Assembly: GCA_021413845.1 (NCBI GenBank)
Contig: JAIOPP010000094.1
Location: forward strand, 1 to 64,000
Length of the DNA: 64,000 nt
Source: Planctomycetia bacterium
GTDB lineage: Bacteria; Planctomycetota; Planctomycetia; Pirellulales; PNKZ01
Reading direction: 5' to 3'
Shown one piece after another: positions 45,245 through 53,151 of this stretch. Position 1 is the first letter of the stretch, and every line of letters starts with the position of its first letter. The position numbers and the translations under genes are program-made. The notes below the pieces were generated by a model. It worked only from the letters and a program-made list of their open reading frames with translations. It made no database searches and was not told the DNA's origin.

Positions 45245-45799
45245 TCACTCCATTTGCATCGCGGTCTTTAAGTGGTCTTTTAATTGCAATCTCGCTCGAT
45301 GCAGGCGGCTGCGAACCGTGCCGACCGGCACATCGAGGATCTCGGATATTTGTTCGTAATCGCAACCATCGATCTCGCGCAGCACGACCACCACGCGGTA
45401 ATCGTGCGGCAGCGCCGCCAACGCCGAGCGGACTTGGCAAGCTCGTTCTTCTCGCTCCAGTCCCTCGTTCGGGCCGTCGTCGCGGCCGAGAGGTTCGATT
45501 CCGCTCGACTCGCGAAACTGGTCGATCGAGGCGTGGGTTTTCTTACGTCGTGCCGAGCTGATAGCCGTGTTAAAGGCGATGCGGTAGAGCCACGTATAGA
45601 ACGCACTTTCACGATGAAACGAGTTGAGTTTCACGAAAGCTTGCACAAACGCATCCTGCGCAGCATCGCGAGCGTCGTCCATCGAGCCGGTTACATGCAC
45701 AAGTGCCGTATAAAGGCGATCTTGATACTTGGAAACCAATTGCCCGAATGAGGCCGAACGTCCGCTGAGAGCTTCGTCGATAAGTTGGTCATCAGTCAC
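45245..45799 (-). CDS. ECF RNA polymerase sigma factor (RpoE-like)
   Basis: A 184-residue ECF sigma factor. Region 2: 'DARDAAQDAFVQAFVKLNSF' followed by HRESAFYTWLYRIAFNTAIS. Region 4: 'LPHDYRVVVVLREIDGCDYE' and the helix-turn-helix QISEILDVPVGTVRSRLHRA (about 150-170). GTG start at 45799. The anti-sigma-like gene begins 110 bp downstream on the same strand, so the two form a sigma/anti-sigma unit. It lies 181 bp after lgt. Confidence 0.92.
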   Translation of the reverse strand: MTDDQLIDEALSGRSASFGQLVSKYQDRLYTALVHVTGSMDDARDAAQDAFVQAFVKLNSFHRESAFYTWLYRIAFNTAISSARRKKTHASIDQFRESSGIEPLGRDDGPNEGLEREERACQVRSALAALPHDYRVVVVLREIDGCDYEQISEILDVPVGTVRSRLHRARLQLKDHLKTAMQME

Positions 45800-45980
45800 G
45801 TTTATTCACACACCGTTTCGACGCGGCGACGGACGCGGAAGTTCCACACGGCTCGGCTTTTCCGTTCGCTTCGGGTACCGCCGAGCCGAATCCGCCTCGG
45901 GATTTCGGCCCGATTGCCCTTGTGCTACGGACATCATCCCGAAGGGGAAGGGAAATGTCAAACACTTACCGGAGCATGAG

Positions 45981-47297
45981 TTAGGGAGTGGGCTTCGCTT
46001 GCGTTCGAGGCCAAGCGAAGCCTGCCGGACGCCGTTCGATGTACAGCCAGAGGCAAACCGCCAACCCCAATAGAACGATGCTGATATGTTGCGAAATACT
46101 GAGTTGAGTACCGAACATTCCCGGTTCGTCGATCCGAATTTCTTCCAACAGGAAGCGAGAAATCGGATGCACGGTAAGGAAAAGGGCAAACGTTTCCCCG
46201 TCGCGCCGACTTAGGGGAGTGAAGGCGAGGAGCAGCAAGGTCGCTAAGAAGGCATCGAATGAAGCATATAACTGTGCGGGATGGATCGGTCTGCTGTGTT
46301 CCAACAAGCCCGGCAAAGGCTCGATCGAATACTCGCCTCGATCGGTCGAGATTCGCACAGGAAGATGCCGCTCGGCATAACCGAAGTAGAGGGCCGTTCG
46401 AGCCTTTTCGACGCTGTCTACCGGATGACCGTCGATGCTCTTCACAACCTCGCCGACCTTAAGTCCCGCTCGCGCAGCGGAGGATTCGGGATCGACGACC
46501 GTGATCGTCGGCACGAGCATGGCGGATTCCTCCCCGCCCAGCGGACGACCAGCGACCATGAAGCCGAATGCGCGGCCTTGTTCCACTTGCCGAATATGCG
46601 GCGGCGTGCCGGCCGGAAACTCGACGGCCCAAGGGGCTTCGCAAACGTCGCCGAAGCAGCAGCCGTTGCAGAAGCAACCGATGCGACCGAACGCGAGGCC
46701 GAGCATCATGCCCGGTGCCGCCATATCGGCCAATGGCAATAGCGGAAGCTTGTGCTTACGGGCGAAGAAGAGGATCGCGCCGAGCGCGCCGATGAGGCCG
46801 CCGAAGACGACGAGGCCCCCTTCGGTCATGTTCAAGACCGCCCCGATCGTTTCTTGGAGCGAATCGCGCTGGAAGCTTTTCCAGTATTCGATGACGTAAA
46901 ACGAACGAGCGCCGACCATGCCTGCCACGAAGATCCAAAGTGCGAGCGAGTAGATCAAGTCGGCCGGCATTCCCACGCGCGTTCCGCGATACACCGAGAG
47001 CGCGACACCGGCGATAATGCCGGTCAACAGCATCACGCCGTAGCCGCGCACGGCGATGCCGATCAACTCGCCCACTTCGTTGCGAAGCATGATCCGCGGC
47101 ACGACGTAGATCAGCATCATTTCGATCAGCGCCATCACACCGAGCGAACTGACCAGTTCGGCGCTCCAGCCTTGCTTGCGCGAAAAGAGAATCGCGTAGA
47201 CGACACACCAGACGGCCCAGAGAGCGGCGAAGATCCCGAAGCCGAAGAGTGGAACGCCGCCGATGGACGGGGGAATAACGAACAGCGTTTGTAGCAT
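45981..47297 (-). CDS. lgt: Prolipoprotein diacylglyceryl transferase (Lgt) with inserted PDZ domain
   Basis: A 438-residue integral membrane enzyme that attaches diacylglycerol to the lipobox cysteine of prolipoproteins. Family blocks: 'GLVVFGGLIGALGAILFFAR' at about 161-180, the signature GRIGCFCNGCCFGD at 204-217, 'RPIHPAQLYASF', and the last transmembrane helix at 402-421. Ordinary Lgt is 260-330 residues. The excess is an inserted PDZ-like domain at about 262-330 (PTITVVDPESSAARAGLKVG, 'VVKSIDGHPVDSVEKARTAL'), placed between the active-site region and the final helices. Its role may be binding of exported C-termini (inference). It follows panC by 62 bp on the minus strand. Confidence 0.9.
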   Translation of the reverse strand: MLQTLFVIPPSIGGVPLFGFGIFAALWAVWCVVYAILFSRKQGWSAELVSSLGVMALIEMMLIYVVPRIMLRNEVGELIGIAVRGYGVMLLTGIIAGVALSVYRGTRVGMPADLIYSLALWIFVAGMVGARSFYVIEYWKSFQRDSLQETIGAVLNMTEGGLVVFGGLIGALGAILFFARKHKLPLLPLADMAAPGMMLGLAFGRIGCFCNGCCFGDVCEAPWAVEFPAGTPPHIRQVEQGRAFGFMVAGRPLGGEESAMLVPTITVVDPESSAARAGLKVGEVVKSIDGHPVDSVEKARTALYFGYAERHLPVRISTDRGEYSIEPLPGLLEHSRPIHPAQLYASFDAFLATLLLLAFTPLSRRDGETFALFLTVHPISRFLLEEIRIDEPGMFGTQLSISQHISIVLLGLAVCLWLYIERRPAGFAWPRTQAKPTP

Positions 47298-47359
47298 GAA
47301 TATCCGCGTGTCGAGTCGATGACGCTATGGGCCGGAGCAGGTATTTTCGAGGCGTCGGC

Positions 47360-48229
47360 CTATGCCGACGGTTCGAACAGGCAATTGTCGATGAGTCGTG
47401 TCTTGCCGACGAAAGCGGCGATCAACGCAACACAGGGTCGATCCAGCGTGGCAGGTTCGCGGAGCGTCTCGGCATCGGCGACTACCGCGTATTGCACACG
47501 AATTGCCGGGGTTGCCGCAAGCTCGGTTTGCAGCACATCTCGAATTTTCCAAACATCGCGCTCGCCGGCCTTCGCAATCTGCTCGGCTTTCCGCAATGCC
47601 CGACTCAGCGACAACGCCTGCTGCCGCTCCTCGTTGCTGAGGTAAATATTCCGGCTGCTCATAGCCAAGCCGTCTGCTTCGCGCAGCGTCGGGCAGACTC
47701 GAATCTCGATCGGCAAATCGAAATCGCGCACGAGTTGCTTGATGACGAGCGTCTGCTGGAAATCTTTCCGACCGAAGAACGCAACGTCGGGCGCAGCCAT
47801 ATTGAACAGCTTCAAGACCACGGTTGCGACGCCGCGGAAATGGCCGGGCCGACACTCCCCCTCCAACGGCTCCGTAATGCCGTGCATTTCGACGAACGTC
47901 GCATGACCCGGGGGATAAACGACTTCGGTCGCCGGGGCGAAAATCAGATCCGCTCCATGTGCGGAGACCAGCGCGACGTCGGCCTCGAGCGTACGCGGAT
48001 ACTTGCTGAAGTCTTCCTTGGGGCCGAACTGCGTCGGGTTGACGAAGATCGTCACGATCGTGAAGCCGCATGTGCGTGCCGATTCATCGACGAGACTCAC
48101 GTGGCCGGGATGCAAGGCTCCCATCGTCGGCACCAGCCCGATCGACCGGCCCGCGGCGCGCGCCTCTTGCACGGCGCGTCGCAAATCGGCGACGTCGTGA
48201 ACGATGCGAGGTTGTTTGGTTTCAATCAT
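47360..48229 (-). CDS. panC: Pantoate-beta-alanine ligase PanC
   Basis: A 289-residue cytoplasmic enzyme joining pantoate and beta-alanine to make pantothenate, the coenzyme A precursor. The ATP-binding blocks are visible: VPTMGALHPGHVSLVDE at about residues 33-49, 'TIFVNPTQFGPKEDFSKYPR', 'CRPGHFRGVATVVLKLFNM', 'FGRKDFQQTLVIKQLVRDF' and 'LAMSSRNIYLSNEER' (KMSKS-like). It starts 26 bp after the folK-like gene on the same strand and is followed by lgt. Full length for the family. Confidence 0.96.
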   Translation of the reverse strand: MIETKQPRIVHDVADLRRAVQEARAAGRSIGLVPTMGALHPGHVSLVDESARTCGFTIVTIFVNPTQFGPKEDFSKYPRTLEADVALVSAHGADLIFAPATEVVYPPGHATFVEMHGITEPLEGECRPGHFRGVATVVLKLFNMAAPDVAFFGRKDFQQTLVIKQLVRDFDLPIEIRVCPTLREADGLAMSSRNIYLSNEERQQALSLSRALRKAEQIAKAGERDVWKIRDVLQTELAATPAIRVQYAVVADAETLREPATLDRPCVALIAAFVGKTRLIDNCLFEPSA

Positions 48230-48255
48230 CCGTTCGTTGCCGCCTATCGATTCGA

Positions 48256-49296
48256 TTAACGAGACGCATCCAAAGCCGCGACGAATTCCAGCAACGCTCG
48301 TTCACGATCGGAAGTGTCTAAGTCGACCGTCGGCAAGAACTCAATTTCGAACGGCGAAGCTCGGCGAAGCGTTTCGACGGAAATCATAGGAAGTTCGTCT
48401 TTCGTTCGAAGCGACGCTAGTAGTTTCGGTTGCAACGACGTGCCGACATGCGTCGTTCCGAATGTCGACGCATCCGCGTCTTGGCAAACGGATTTCCATT
48501 CCGAGAGCAAGATCGCACGCTCTTTCTCTTCGAGCCGCCACGCCAGTTCCGCGACTTCCGCTATGATCCAACCGTCGTCGACGATCCACTTGTCGCCGGC
48601 CTCGGCGAGCGATGCGCGAATCGCGTCGATTCGTGCATGTAGAAATTTTATCGCGGCGCTTGCTCGCAGACCAGTCGCGTCCTGCGAACTGTCGGGCGCC
48701 ATGAGTTCGGCGAATGCCGGCACGTCGGCAGCCGTGGCTTCGACGAGCTTCGCCGCTGCGCAGTCGGCGGCTTCCGCCGCGATTTGACTTCGGAAGCCGG
48801 GACTCATTCCGACGAAGGCCACGTAGTTCGGCGCAACGTCGAGGTGTCGCTGTAACTCCACGAACGTGCGATGGAGAATCGGATGGCTCGCCGTGGGGGC
48901 GACCTCGACGACTCCTTGCAGAACGAACTTGCGAAAGCTCAAGCGAGGATGCGGCACGACGAGCCGCGACGTTGCTTGAACGAGATCGTCGTAGATGAGC
49001 AGGTCGAGATCGAGCGTGCGTGGTCCCCAATGCGTTTCGCGCACGCGACCATGCTCGTTCTCGATGTGCTGGAGCACGTTCAGCAGCGCCGTCGGGGGGA
49101 GCGTCGTCTCTAAGAGTGCGGCACCGTTGAGAAACGGTTCTTGATACTCCGGTCCGCCGATCGGGCTCGTTTCGTACCAAGTGCTTCGCCGGACGACCCG
49201 AACGCCGTTGGTCGCATGCAGGGCTGCGAGCCCGCTATCGAGAGTTGCAGCGCGATCGCCGAGGTTCGAGCCCAAACTGACGATCGCCGTCGGCAT
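48256..49296 (-). CDS. folK: FolK (HPPK) fused to a degenerate kinase-like domain
   Basis: A 346-residue protein. Residues 1-155 are 6-hydroxymethyl-7,8-dihydropterin pyrophosphokinase: SLGSNLGDR at 7-15, 'ETSPIGGPEYQEPFLNGAAL', 'HWGPRTLDLDLLIYDDL' at 89-105 with the metal-binding Asp residues, and 'VPHPRLSFRKFVL'. It makes the pyrophosphate substrate of dihydropteroate synthase in folate synthesis. Residues 156-346 are an extra domain starting NYVAFVGMSPGFRSQIAAEA, which resembles the P-loop start of deoxynucleoside kinases but has no GKS/GKT; 'DKWIVDDGWIIAEVAELAWR' also resembles that fold. I infer a degenerate nucleoside-kinase-like domain. First gene of folK-panC-lgt. Confidence 0.85.
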   Translation of the reverse strand: MPTAIVSLGSNLGDRAATLDSGLAALHATNGVRVVRRSTWYETSPIGGPEYQEPFLNGAALLETTLPPTALLNVLQHIENEHGRVRETHWGPRTLDLDLLIYDDLVQATSRLVVPHPRLSFRKFVLQGVVEVAPTASHPILHRTFVELQRHLDVAPNYVAFVGMSPGFRSQIAAEAADCAAAKLVEATAADVPAFAELMAPDSSQDATGLRASAAIKFLHARIDAIRASLAEAGDKWIVDDGWIIAEVAELAWRLEEKERAILLSEWKSVCQDADASTFGTTHVGTSLQPKLLASLRTKDELPMISVETLRRASPFEIEFLPTVDLDTSDRERALLEFVAALDASR

Positions 49297-49349
49297 CCGA
49301 TTCGCTCGCGCTACGTGCTTCGTCGTCGTGAAGAAATTACGACGTCGTG

Positions 49350-49402
49350 AAAAAAGGCCCTGGAGTCATCGTCTTGAAAAAAAGACGTCGACTCAAGGGC
49401 CT
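49350..49402 (-). terminator. Strong intrinsic terminator (minus strand)
   Basis: A 21-bp stem with three mismatches: 49355-49375 pairs with 49382-49402 around a six-base loop (AGGCCCT at one end, AGGGCCT at the other). On the minus strand it is followed by TTTTTT. No protein gene lies immediately upstream of it on that strand. Confidence 0.8.
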
Positions 49403-49532
49403 ATTTCATCGATGCGAGCAGGAATCCATTTGCAGTGAAGCACAAACCGCAGCGGAAAATAGTTGGGAGGGGCATCCAGGCCGCGACATAGTCGCCGAAA
49501 TCGCTCCGTCAGTCACGCCCCCCAAACAATTT

Positions 49533-49568
49533 CGTACCGTTCCCCGAAGCCGTATCGTTCCCCGAAAC
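49533..49568. repeat. Tandem 18-bp repeat (two copies)
   Basis: CGTACCGTTCCCCGAAGC at 49533-49550 is followed directly by CGTATCGTTCCCCGAAAC at 49551-49568, with two differences. Confidence 0.75.
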
Positions 49569-49832
49569 TCGGAGTCGATCGCACCGCCTCGGCGAACTCG
49601 AAAGGTTTTGCTGACGAGCGAACGCCTGCCGCTGCGAATTCCCTGCAGAGCAGTGCGATGATATTTCGTCGGATTCGTCGCCCCTTTCGTTTCGCATCGA
49701 TCCTTCGAAGCGAAGCCGCAAGGTTCGGGTGAATCAGCGAGGAAACTCGTCGTCGGCAAATGGTCAAGATGTCGAACTTAGTCAGCTATGAGTTTCCGAT
49801 CGTGAGATCAGCTACCCGTAGATGAAGAGGGT

Positions 49833-49860
49833 ATTGTGGTGGCGGTCGGTCGCTTGTCAA
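49833..49860 (-). promoter_or_regulatory. Candidate sigma-70 promoter (minus strand)
   Basis: Read on the minus strand: TTGACA (49860-49855), 16 bases, CACAAT (49838-49833). The -35 box is perfect and the -10 matches in 4 of 6. Transcription would run left from about 49826 toward the terminator at 49402-49350. Confidence 0.45.
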
Positions 49861-49999
49861 GCTTGCTAATAATAAAAAACTATTCGGTAGTTCGGTGAAG
49901 AATGCTTGCAATTTTCGAGAGCTTCGCTCCGCTCCGTAAATTGCGAACGGGCGTGCGCGCGACCTCGCCGAAGACGTTCGCCTATGAGAAAAAAATAAG

Positions 50000-50857
50000 C
50001 TAGAAAGTGCGGCGATGTTTTAACGCCGGAAGCTGGGCGCGCACTTCTTCAAGCCGCGTACGCGAGATCACGGCCGACGCGATTCCTTCTTCGTCCTCGG
50101 CCTGCGCCAGCACGACTCCCCAAGGATCGACGATCATCGAATGTCCGTAGGTCTCCAGGGCCGCATGCTTTCCAGTCTGATTCGAGGCGATGAGAAAACA
50201 CTGGTTTTCCAGGGCTCGCACGCGGCAAAGCAACTCCCAATGATCGCGCCCCGTCGTCTTCGTAAACGCCGCCGGCACCACGATCAGCTCCGCCGCCGCG
50301 TCGGCGAATCGCCGAAAAAGTTCCGGGAACCGAAGGTCGTAGCAGATCGCCAGCGCGCTACGAATCGAATGTTCGTCCGCCGCCGACTGGGCTTCGTCGC
50401 GGTGCTTGGCGGGAATCGCAAAGTCGCGCACGACCACGTCTTCGCCCGGCGCGAGCCAAGAGGTTTCGCAATAGGTGAGACGGCCCGGCAGATCGACGTC
50501 GAAGAGGTGCAGCTTGCGATAACGAGCAATGCATTCGCCGGTCGCATCGAAGGTGAGGCTCGTGTTATAAGCGCGGGCGGCGTCGGGCGAGCGCTCGCAA
50601 AACGTACCGCCGACCAGCACGATGCGGAGCTCACGCGCAAGCTCGGCGAGCCACGTCGAGGTCGGGCCGGGAATGTCTTCCGCTTCGGCAAGCATGCTCC
50701 GACGATCGCCGAGGGAATTGAAATACTCCGGCAACACGACGATCCGTGCGCCGGCTTCGACCGCTTGCCGAACCAACGACTCCGCCTTTGCATAGTTCGC
50801 CGGTTTCGATTCTCCGGAGTTCATCTGAACGGCGGCGACGATGAGATCGGATTGCAT
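50000..50857 (-). CDS. Nitrilase-superfamily amidohydrolase (Nit/omega-amidase-like)
   Basis: A 285-residue carbon-nitrogen hydrolase. The Glu-Lys-Cys triad is complete: Glu44 (VLPEYFN), Lys115 (YRKLHLFD) and Cys172 (AICYDLRFPELF). 'FDVDLPG', 'VVPAAFTKTTGRDHWELLCR' and 'RALENQCFLIASNQTGKH' identify the Nit branch, whose members hydrolyse deaminated glutathione or alpha-keto amides (metabolite repair). The ATG at 50857 is chosen because MQSDLIVAAVQMNSGE is the usual start; 18 further codons upstream do not fit. Cytoplasmic, transcribed alone. Confidence 0.92.
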   Translation of the reverse strand: MQSDLIVAAVQMNSGESKPANYAKAESLVRQAVEAGARIVVLPEYFNSLGDRRSMLAEAEDIPGPTSTWLAELARELRIVLVGGTFCERSPDAARAYNTSLTFDATGECIARYRKLHLFDVDLPGRLTYCETSWLAPGEDVVVRDFAIPAKHRDEAQSAADEHSIRSALAICYDLRFPELFRRFADAAAELIVVPAAFTKTTGRDHWELLCRVRALENQCFLIASNQTGKHAALETYGHSMIVDPWGVVLAQAEDEEGIASAVISRTRLEEVRAQLPALKHRRTF

Positions 50858-51026
50858 AGTGAAATAGAAAAAGAGTGGCGGTCGGACTCGAAGGTCGGTC
50901 GAAGCGAGCAACTAGAAAGCCAAGCAACTAGCAGGCAACGATTCTATTTTAGAATGACTTGATGCAAGCCGTCGACCCATCGGTGCGGAGAAAGCCGGCT
51001 GCCGATGCATAGCTTTCCGGAAAACG

Positions 51027-51058
51027 ACACGGCCCCCGATTTTCATCGGAGGCCGTGT
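51027..51058 (-). terminator. Hairpin downstream of the Gly/Tyr-rich gene
   Basis: ACACGGCCCCCGAT (51027-51040) pairs with ATCGGAGGCCGTGT (51045-51058), 13 of 14 bp, loop TTTC. On the minus strand it lies 39 bases after the stop at 51097 and is followed by CGTTTTCC, a weak T-run. Probable terminator. Confidence 0.65.
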
Positions 51059-51096
51059 GCATTGGAAGCGAGCTTTCGTAACGTCGAATTTCGGCG

Positions 51097-52737
51097 TTAG
51101 GTTTTCGGCACCGGAGGAGCCGTCACGGCGGCAGGGCTGAGCTTCGCGGCGAACATGTCGCGCAGCTGCTTCGCCAAGACGTCTTGCGGTGCGAGTTTCA
51201 AGCCTTTGTCGAGTTCTCGAACGGCCTCTTTCGGAAACCCGAGGAAGCCGTAGTGGTAGCCGAGCAGAAATTGCATCGCCGGCGATTCGGTTTTCTCCGA
51301 GGCGGCTTCCAGAGCACGAAGCTGGTTCGTGTAGTCCTGGATGTTGCCGTAGAGTTCGCGATAGTTGCCGACGACGGCGTTCCACTTGTCTTGCGGAACC
51401 CCTTGCAGCGCGGCTTGCAAAGCGCCCGCCGCTTCATCGTACTTCCCGGTTGCGAACAAGCCTTGGCTCATCATCATGACGAGCGTGGCGTTGTTCGGAT
51501 CATCGACTAAAGCATGTTGCCAATCACGGACGGCAGCTTCGTAGTTGCCGGTGCGGAAATCGTTTTCCCCTTGAGCCGCGAAGTCGCCGACGCCTGCTGC
51601 GAGAGTCGGAGCGGTCGCTTGTACCGGCACGGCTTGGTTGCCCGCTATGGGTGCGTAGTTGGCATAGGATCCGTTGCCGTACCCATAGTTATTGCCGTAG
51701 CCATACCCATTCCCATAACCGCCGTACCCACCATAGCCACCGTATCCGTATCCACCATAACCGCCGTAGCCGTAACCCAGCAGCGGACGGATGCCGTAGA
51801 TCGCGCTCGAGAGCAAATAGCCCCACGGATTGCCGTAGCCATAGCCGTAGTAGCCGCCATATCCACCGTAGCCTAAGCCATAACCGCCTAAGCCATATCC
51901 ATAACCACCACGACCATATCCGCCGCCATAGCCGTAACGGTTGTAGCCGTAGTTGCCGTATCCATAGCGATTGCCGCCGCCGTAGTTTCCATAGCTGCCG
52001 TAGTTGCCGCCGTGTCGGTAGCCGTTGTTGTAACCGTTGCCTCCATAGCCGTTACCGCCGTAGCCACCCGTGCCGGTTCCATGTCGATAGCCCCCGGCAA
52101 AAGCGGCTCCGTTCTGCGAACCGGTTCCGACGGCATGCCGAGCATGAAAGCTCGCGCCGTTGGAAAAATTCGCTCCGCCGATGCTGCCCGAGGTTCGTTG
52201 CACTCCACCGCCGTGGTTGTGCATGCCCGAGCCGTTCATGCCCGAGGCATGTCGCGTAGCGAAATTAGAACCTCCGCCGTTGACTCCACCTCCACGCTGG
52301 CCGCCGCCGTTGCCGGAGAAACCCGACGCGCCGAGCGAGGTGCCGACGTGATGTCGCGAATTGAACGACTGCCCGCCGCCGGAGTTGTGATGACCGCCGC
52401 CGAACGACTGCGCGCCGAACGATTGTCGGCCTAGCGAACTGCCTCCGAACGAGCTGCCGCCGTAAGAACGGCTTCCGCTGCTGCCGTGGTGCATGCTTCC
52501 GCTGAAGCTTTGGCTTCCACCGGAGCTATGGTGGCCGCCGCTATAGCCACCGCTGTGATGACCCCCGCTGAAGCCGCTGCTGTGATGTCCTCCCCCGCCG
52601 CCTCCATGATGCCCACCTCCGCCGCCGCCGTGATGTCCGCCGCCTCCTCCACCATGACCATGAGCGGCCAGTGCGCCTGGCACCATCATCAACGCCGTTG
52701 CGATGGCAACGGCCGATCCGAACCATGTATTTCGCAT
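51097..52737 (-). CDS. Exported Gly/His/Tyr-rich protein with C-terminal TPR repeats
   Basis: A 546-residue exported protein. ATG 52737 has AGGGGA seven bases upstream and starts signal peptide MRNTWFGSAVAIATALMMVPGALA. Then come a GGGGGGHH repeat region (about 27-75), a Ser/Gly/His-rich region (to about 220), a Tyr/Gly repeat region with YGG and GYG units (about 225-370), and an acidic folded C-terminus (about 385-546) with at least three TPR-like helices ('GENDFRTGNYEAAVRDWQHA', 'LFATGKYDEAAGALQAAL', 'GFPKEAVRELDKGLKLAP'). The glycine-rich part is probably extracellular and disordered, and may bind metal through the HH units (inference). TPRs mediate protein contacts. A hairpin terminator follows. 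Confidence 0.82.
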   Translation of the reverse strand: MRNTWFGSAVAIATALMMVPGALAAHGHGGGGGGHHGGGGGGHHGGGGGGHHSSGFSGGHHSGGYSGGHHSSGGSQSFSGSMHHGSSGSRSYGGSSFGGSSLGRQSFGAQSFGGGHHNSGGGQSFNSRHHVGTSLGASGFSGNGGGQRGGGVNGGGSNFATRHASGMNGSGMHNHGGGVQRTSGSIGGANFSNGASFHARHAVGTGSQNGAAFAGGYRHGTGTGGYGGNGYGGNGYNNGYRHGGNYGSYGNYGGGNRYGYGNYGYNRYGYGGGYGRGGYGYGLGGYGLGYGGYGGYYGYGYGNPWGYLLSSAIYGIRPLLGYGYGGYGGYGYGGYGGYGGYGNGYGYGNNYGYGNGSYANYAPIAGNQAVPVQATAPTLAAGVGDFAAQGENDFRTGNYEAAVRDWQHALVDDPNNATLVMMMSQGLFATGKYDEAAGALQAALQGVPQDKWNAVVGNYRELYGNIQDYTNQLRALEAASEKTESPAMQFLLGYHYGFLGFPKEAVRELDKGLKLAPQDVLAKQLRDMFAAKLSPAAVTAPPVPKT

Positions 52738-53151
52738 ATCGCTTCCCCTAGCAATTGAGGAATGAAGCATCGGAGCACGGCGAGGCGCTGTGCCGGTCGA
52801 CTCGTCGAGTCGGCGTACCTTCTCATCATGAGCGGTAAGACGCAGTGCTGATTTCCGAATTCACTTCATCCCGAACCATTGCCCGGTCCCCTTACTAGAT
52901 AATACGCGCAATTGACGGCGCTTGTTCGAGATATCCGTTTCGTAATTCCTTACAAGCATTAAGGAAATGCTAAGCCTGGGCTCGTTCTGTCACAGTTTGT
53001 GCATTGCAAGGCTTAGCCGCTCTGTTCAAGGAACGAGCACGCCCTACTTCTTGCGTAGATTTCGCATTCACACGGCAAGGCACGCGACGGCGGTTTTCCG
53101 TAGTCGAACAAATCGCAGAGTTGCGGCGTGTGAAGATCTACCGCCGCTGGG
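52738..53151. other. Intergenic region, 414 bp
   Basis: It separates the Gly/Tyr-rich gene from the CFA-type methyltransferase gene. It holds a short inverted repeat (TTCCTTA / TAAGGAA, seven-base loop, near 52948-52968). On the minus strand a TATTAT near 52904 could be the -10 of the Gly/Tyr-rich gene. No coding frame seen. Confidence 0.4.

Larger units (their letters stand above)
49297..49999. other. 703-bp gene-poor region with candidate minus-strand transcript
   Basis: No convincing protein gene: the open frames on either strand start with TTG, have no ribosome site and read as random. It does contain, in minus-strand order, a promoter-like sequence (49833-49860), a tandem 18-bp repeat (49533-49568) and a strong hairpin with a T-run (49350-49402). 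Together these would delimit a transcript of about 480 bases. Confidence 0.5.

Noticed and set aside
49406-49767. Minus-strand open frames of 84 and 117 residues in the folK-nitrilase gap
   Set aside because: They begin with TTG, have no ribosome site, overlap each other and look like random sequence; an RNA is more likely than a protein.
49350-49860. RNase P RNA, tmRNA or SRP RNA at this locus
   Set aside because: None of their conserved core sequences can be found on either strand.
51514-52661. Open frames of repeated Ser/His/Arg or Thr/Ala opposite and beside the Gly/Tyr-rich gene
   Set aside because: They arise from reading the GGN/CCN repeats in other frames; only the minus frame has a signal peptide and TPRs.
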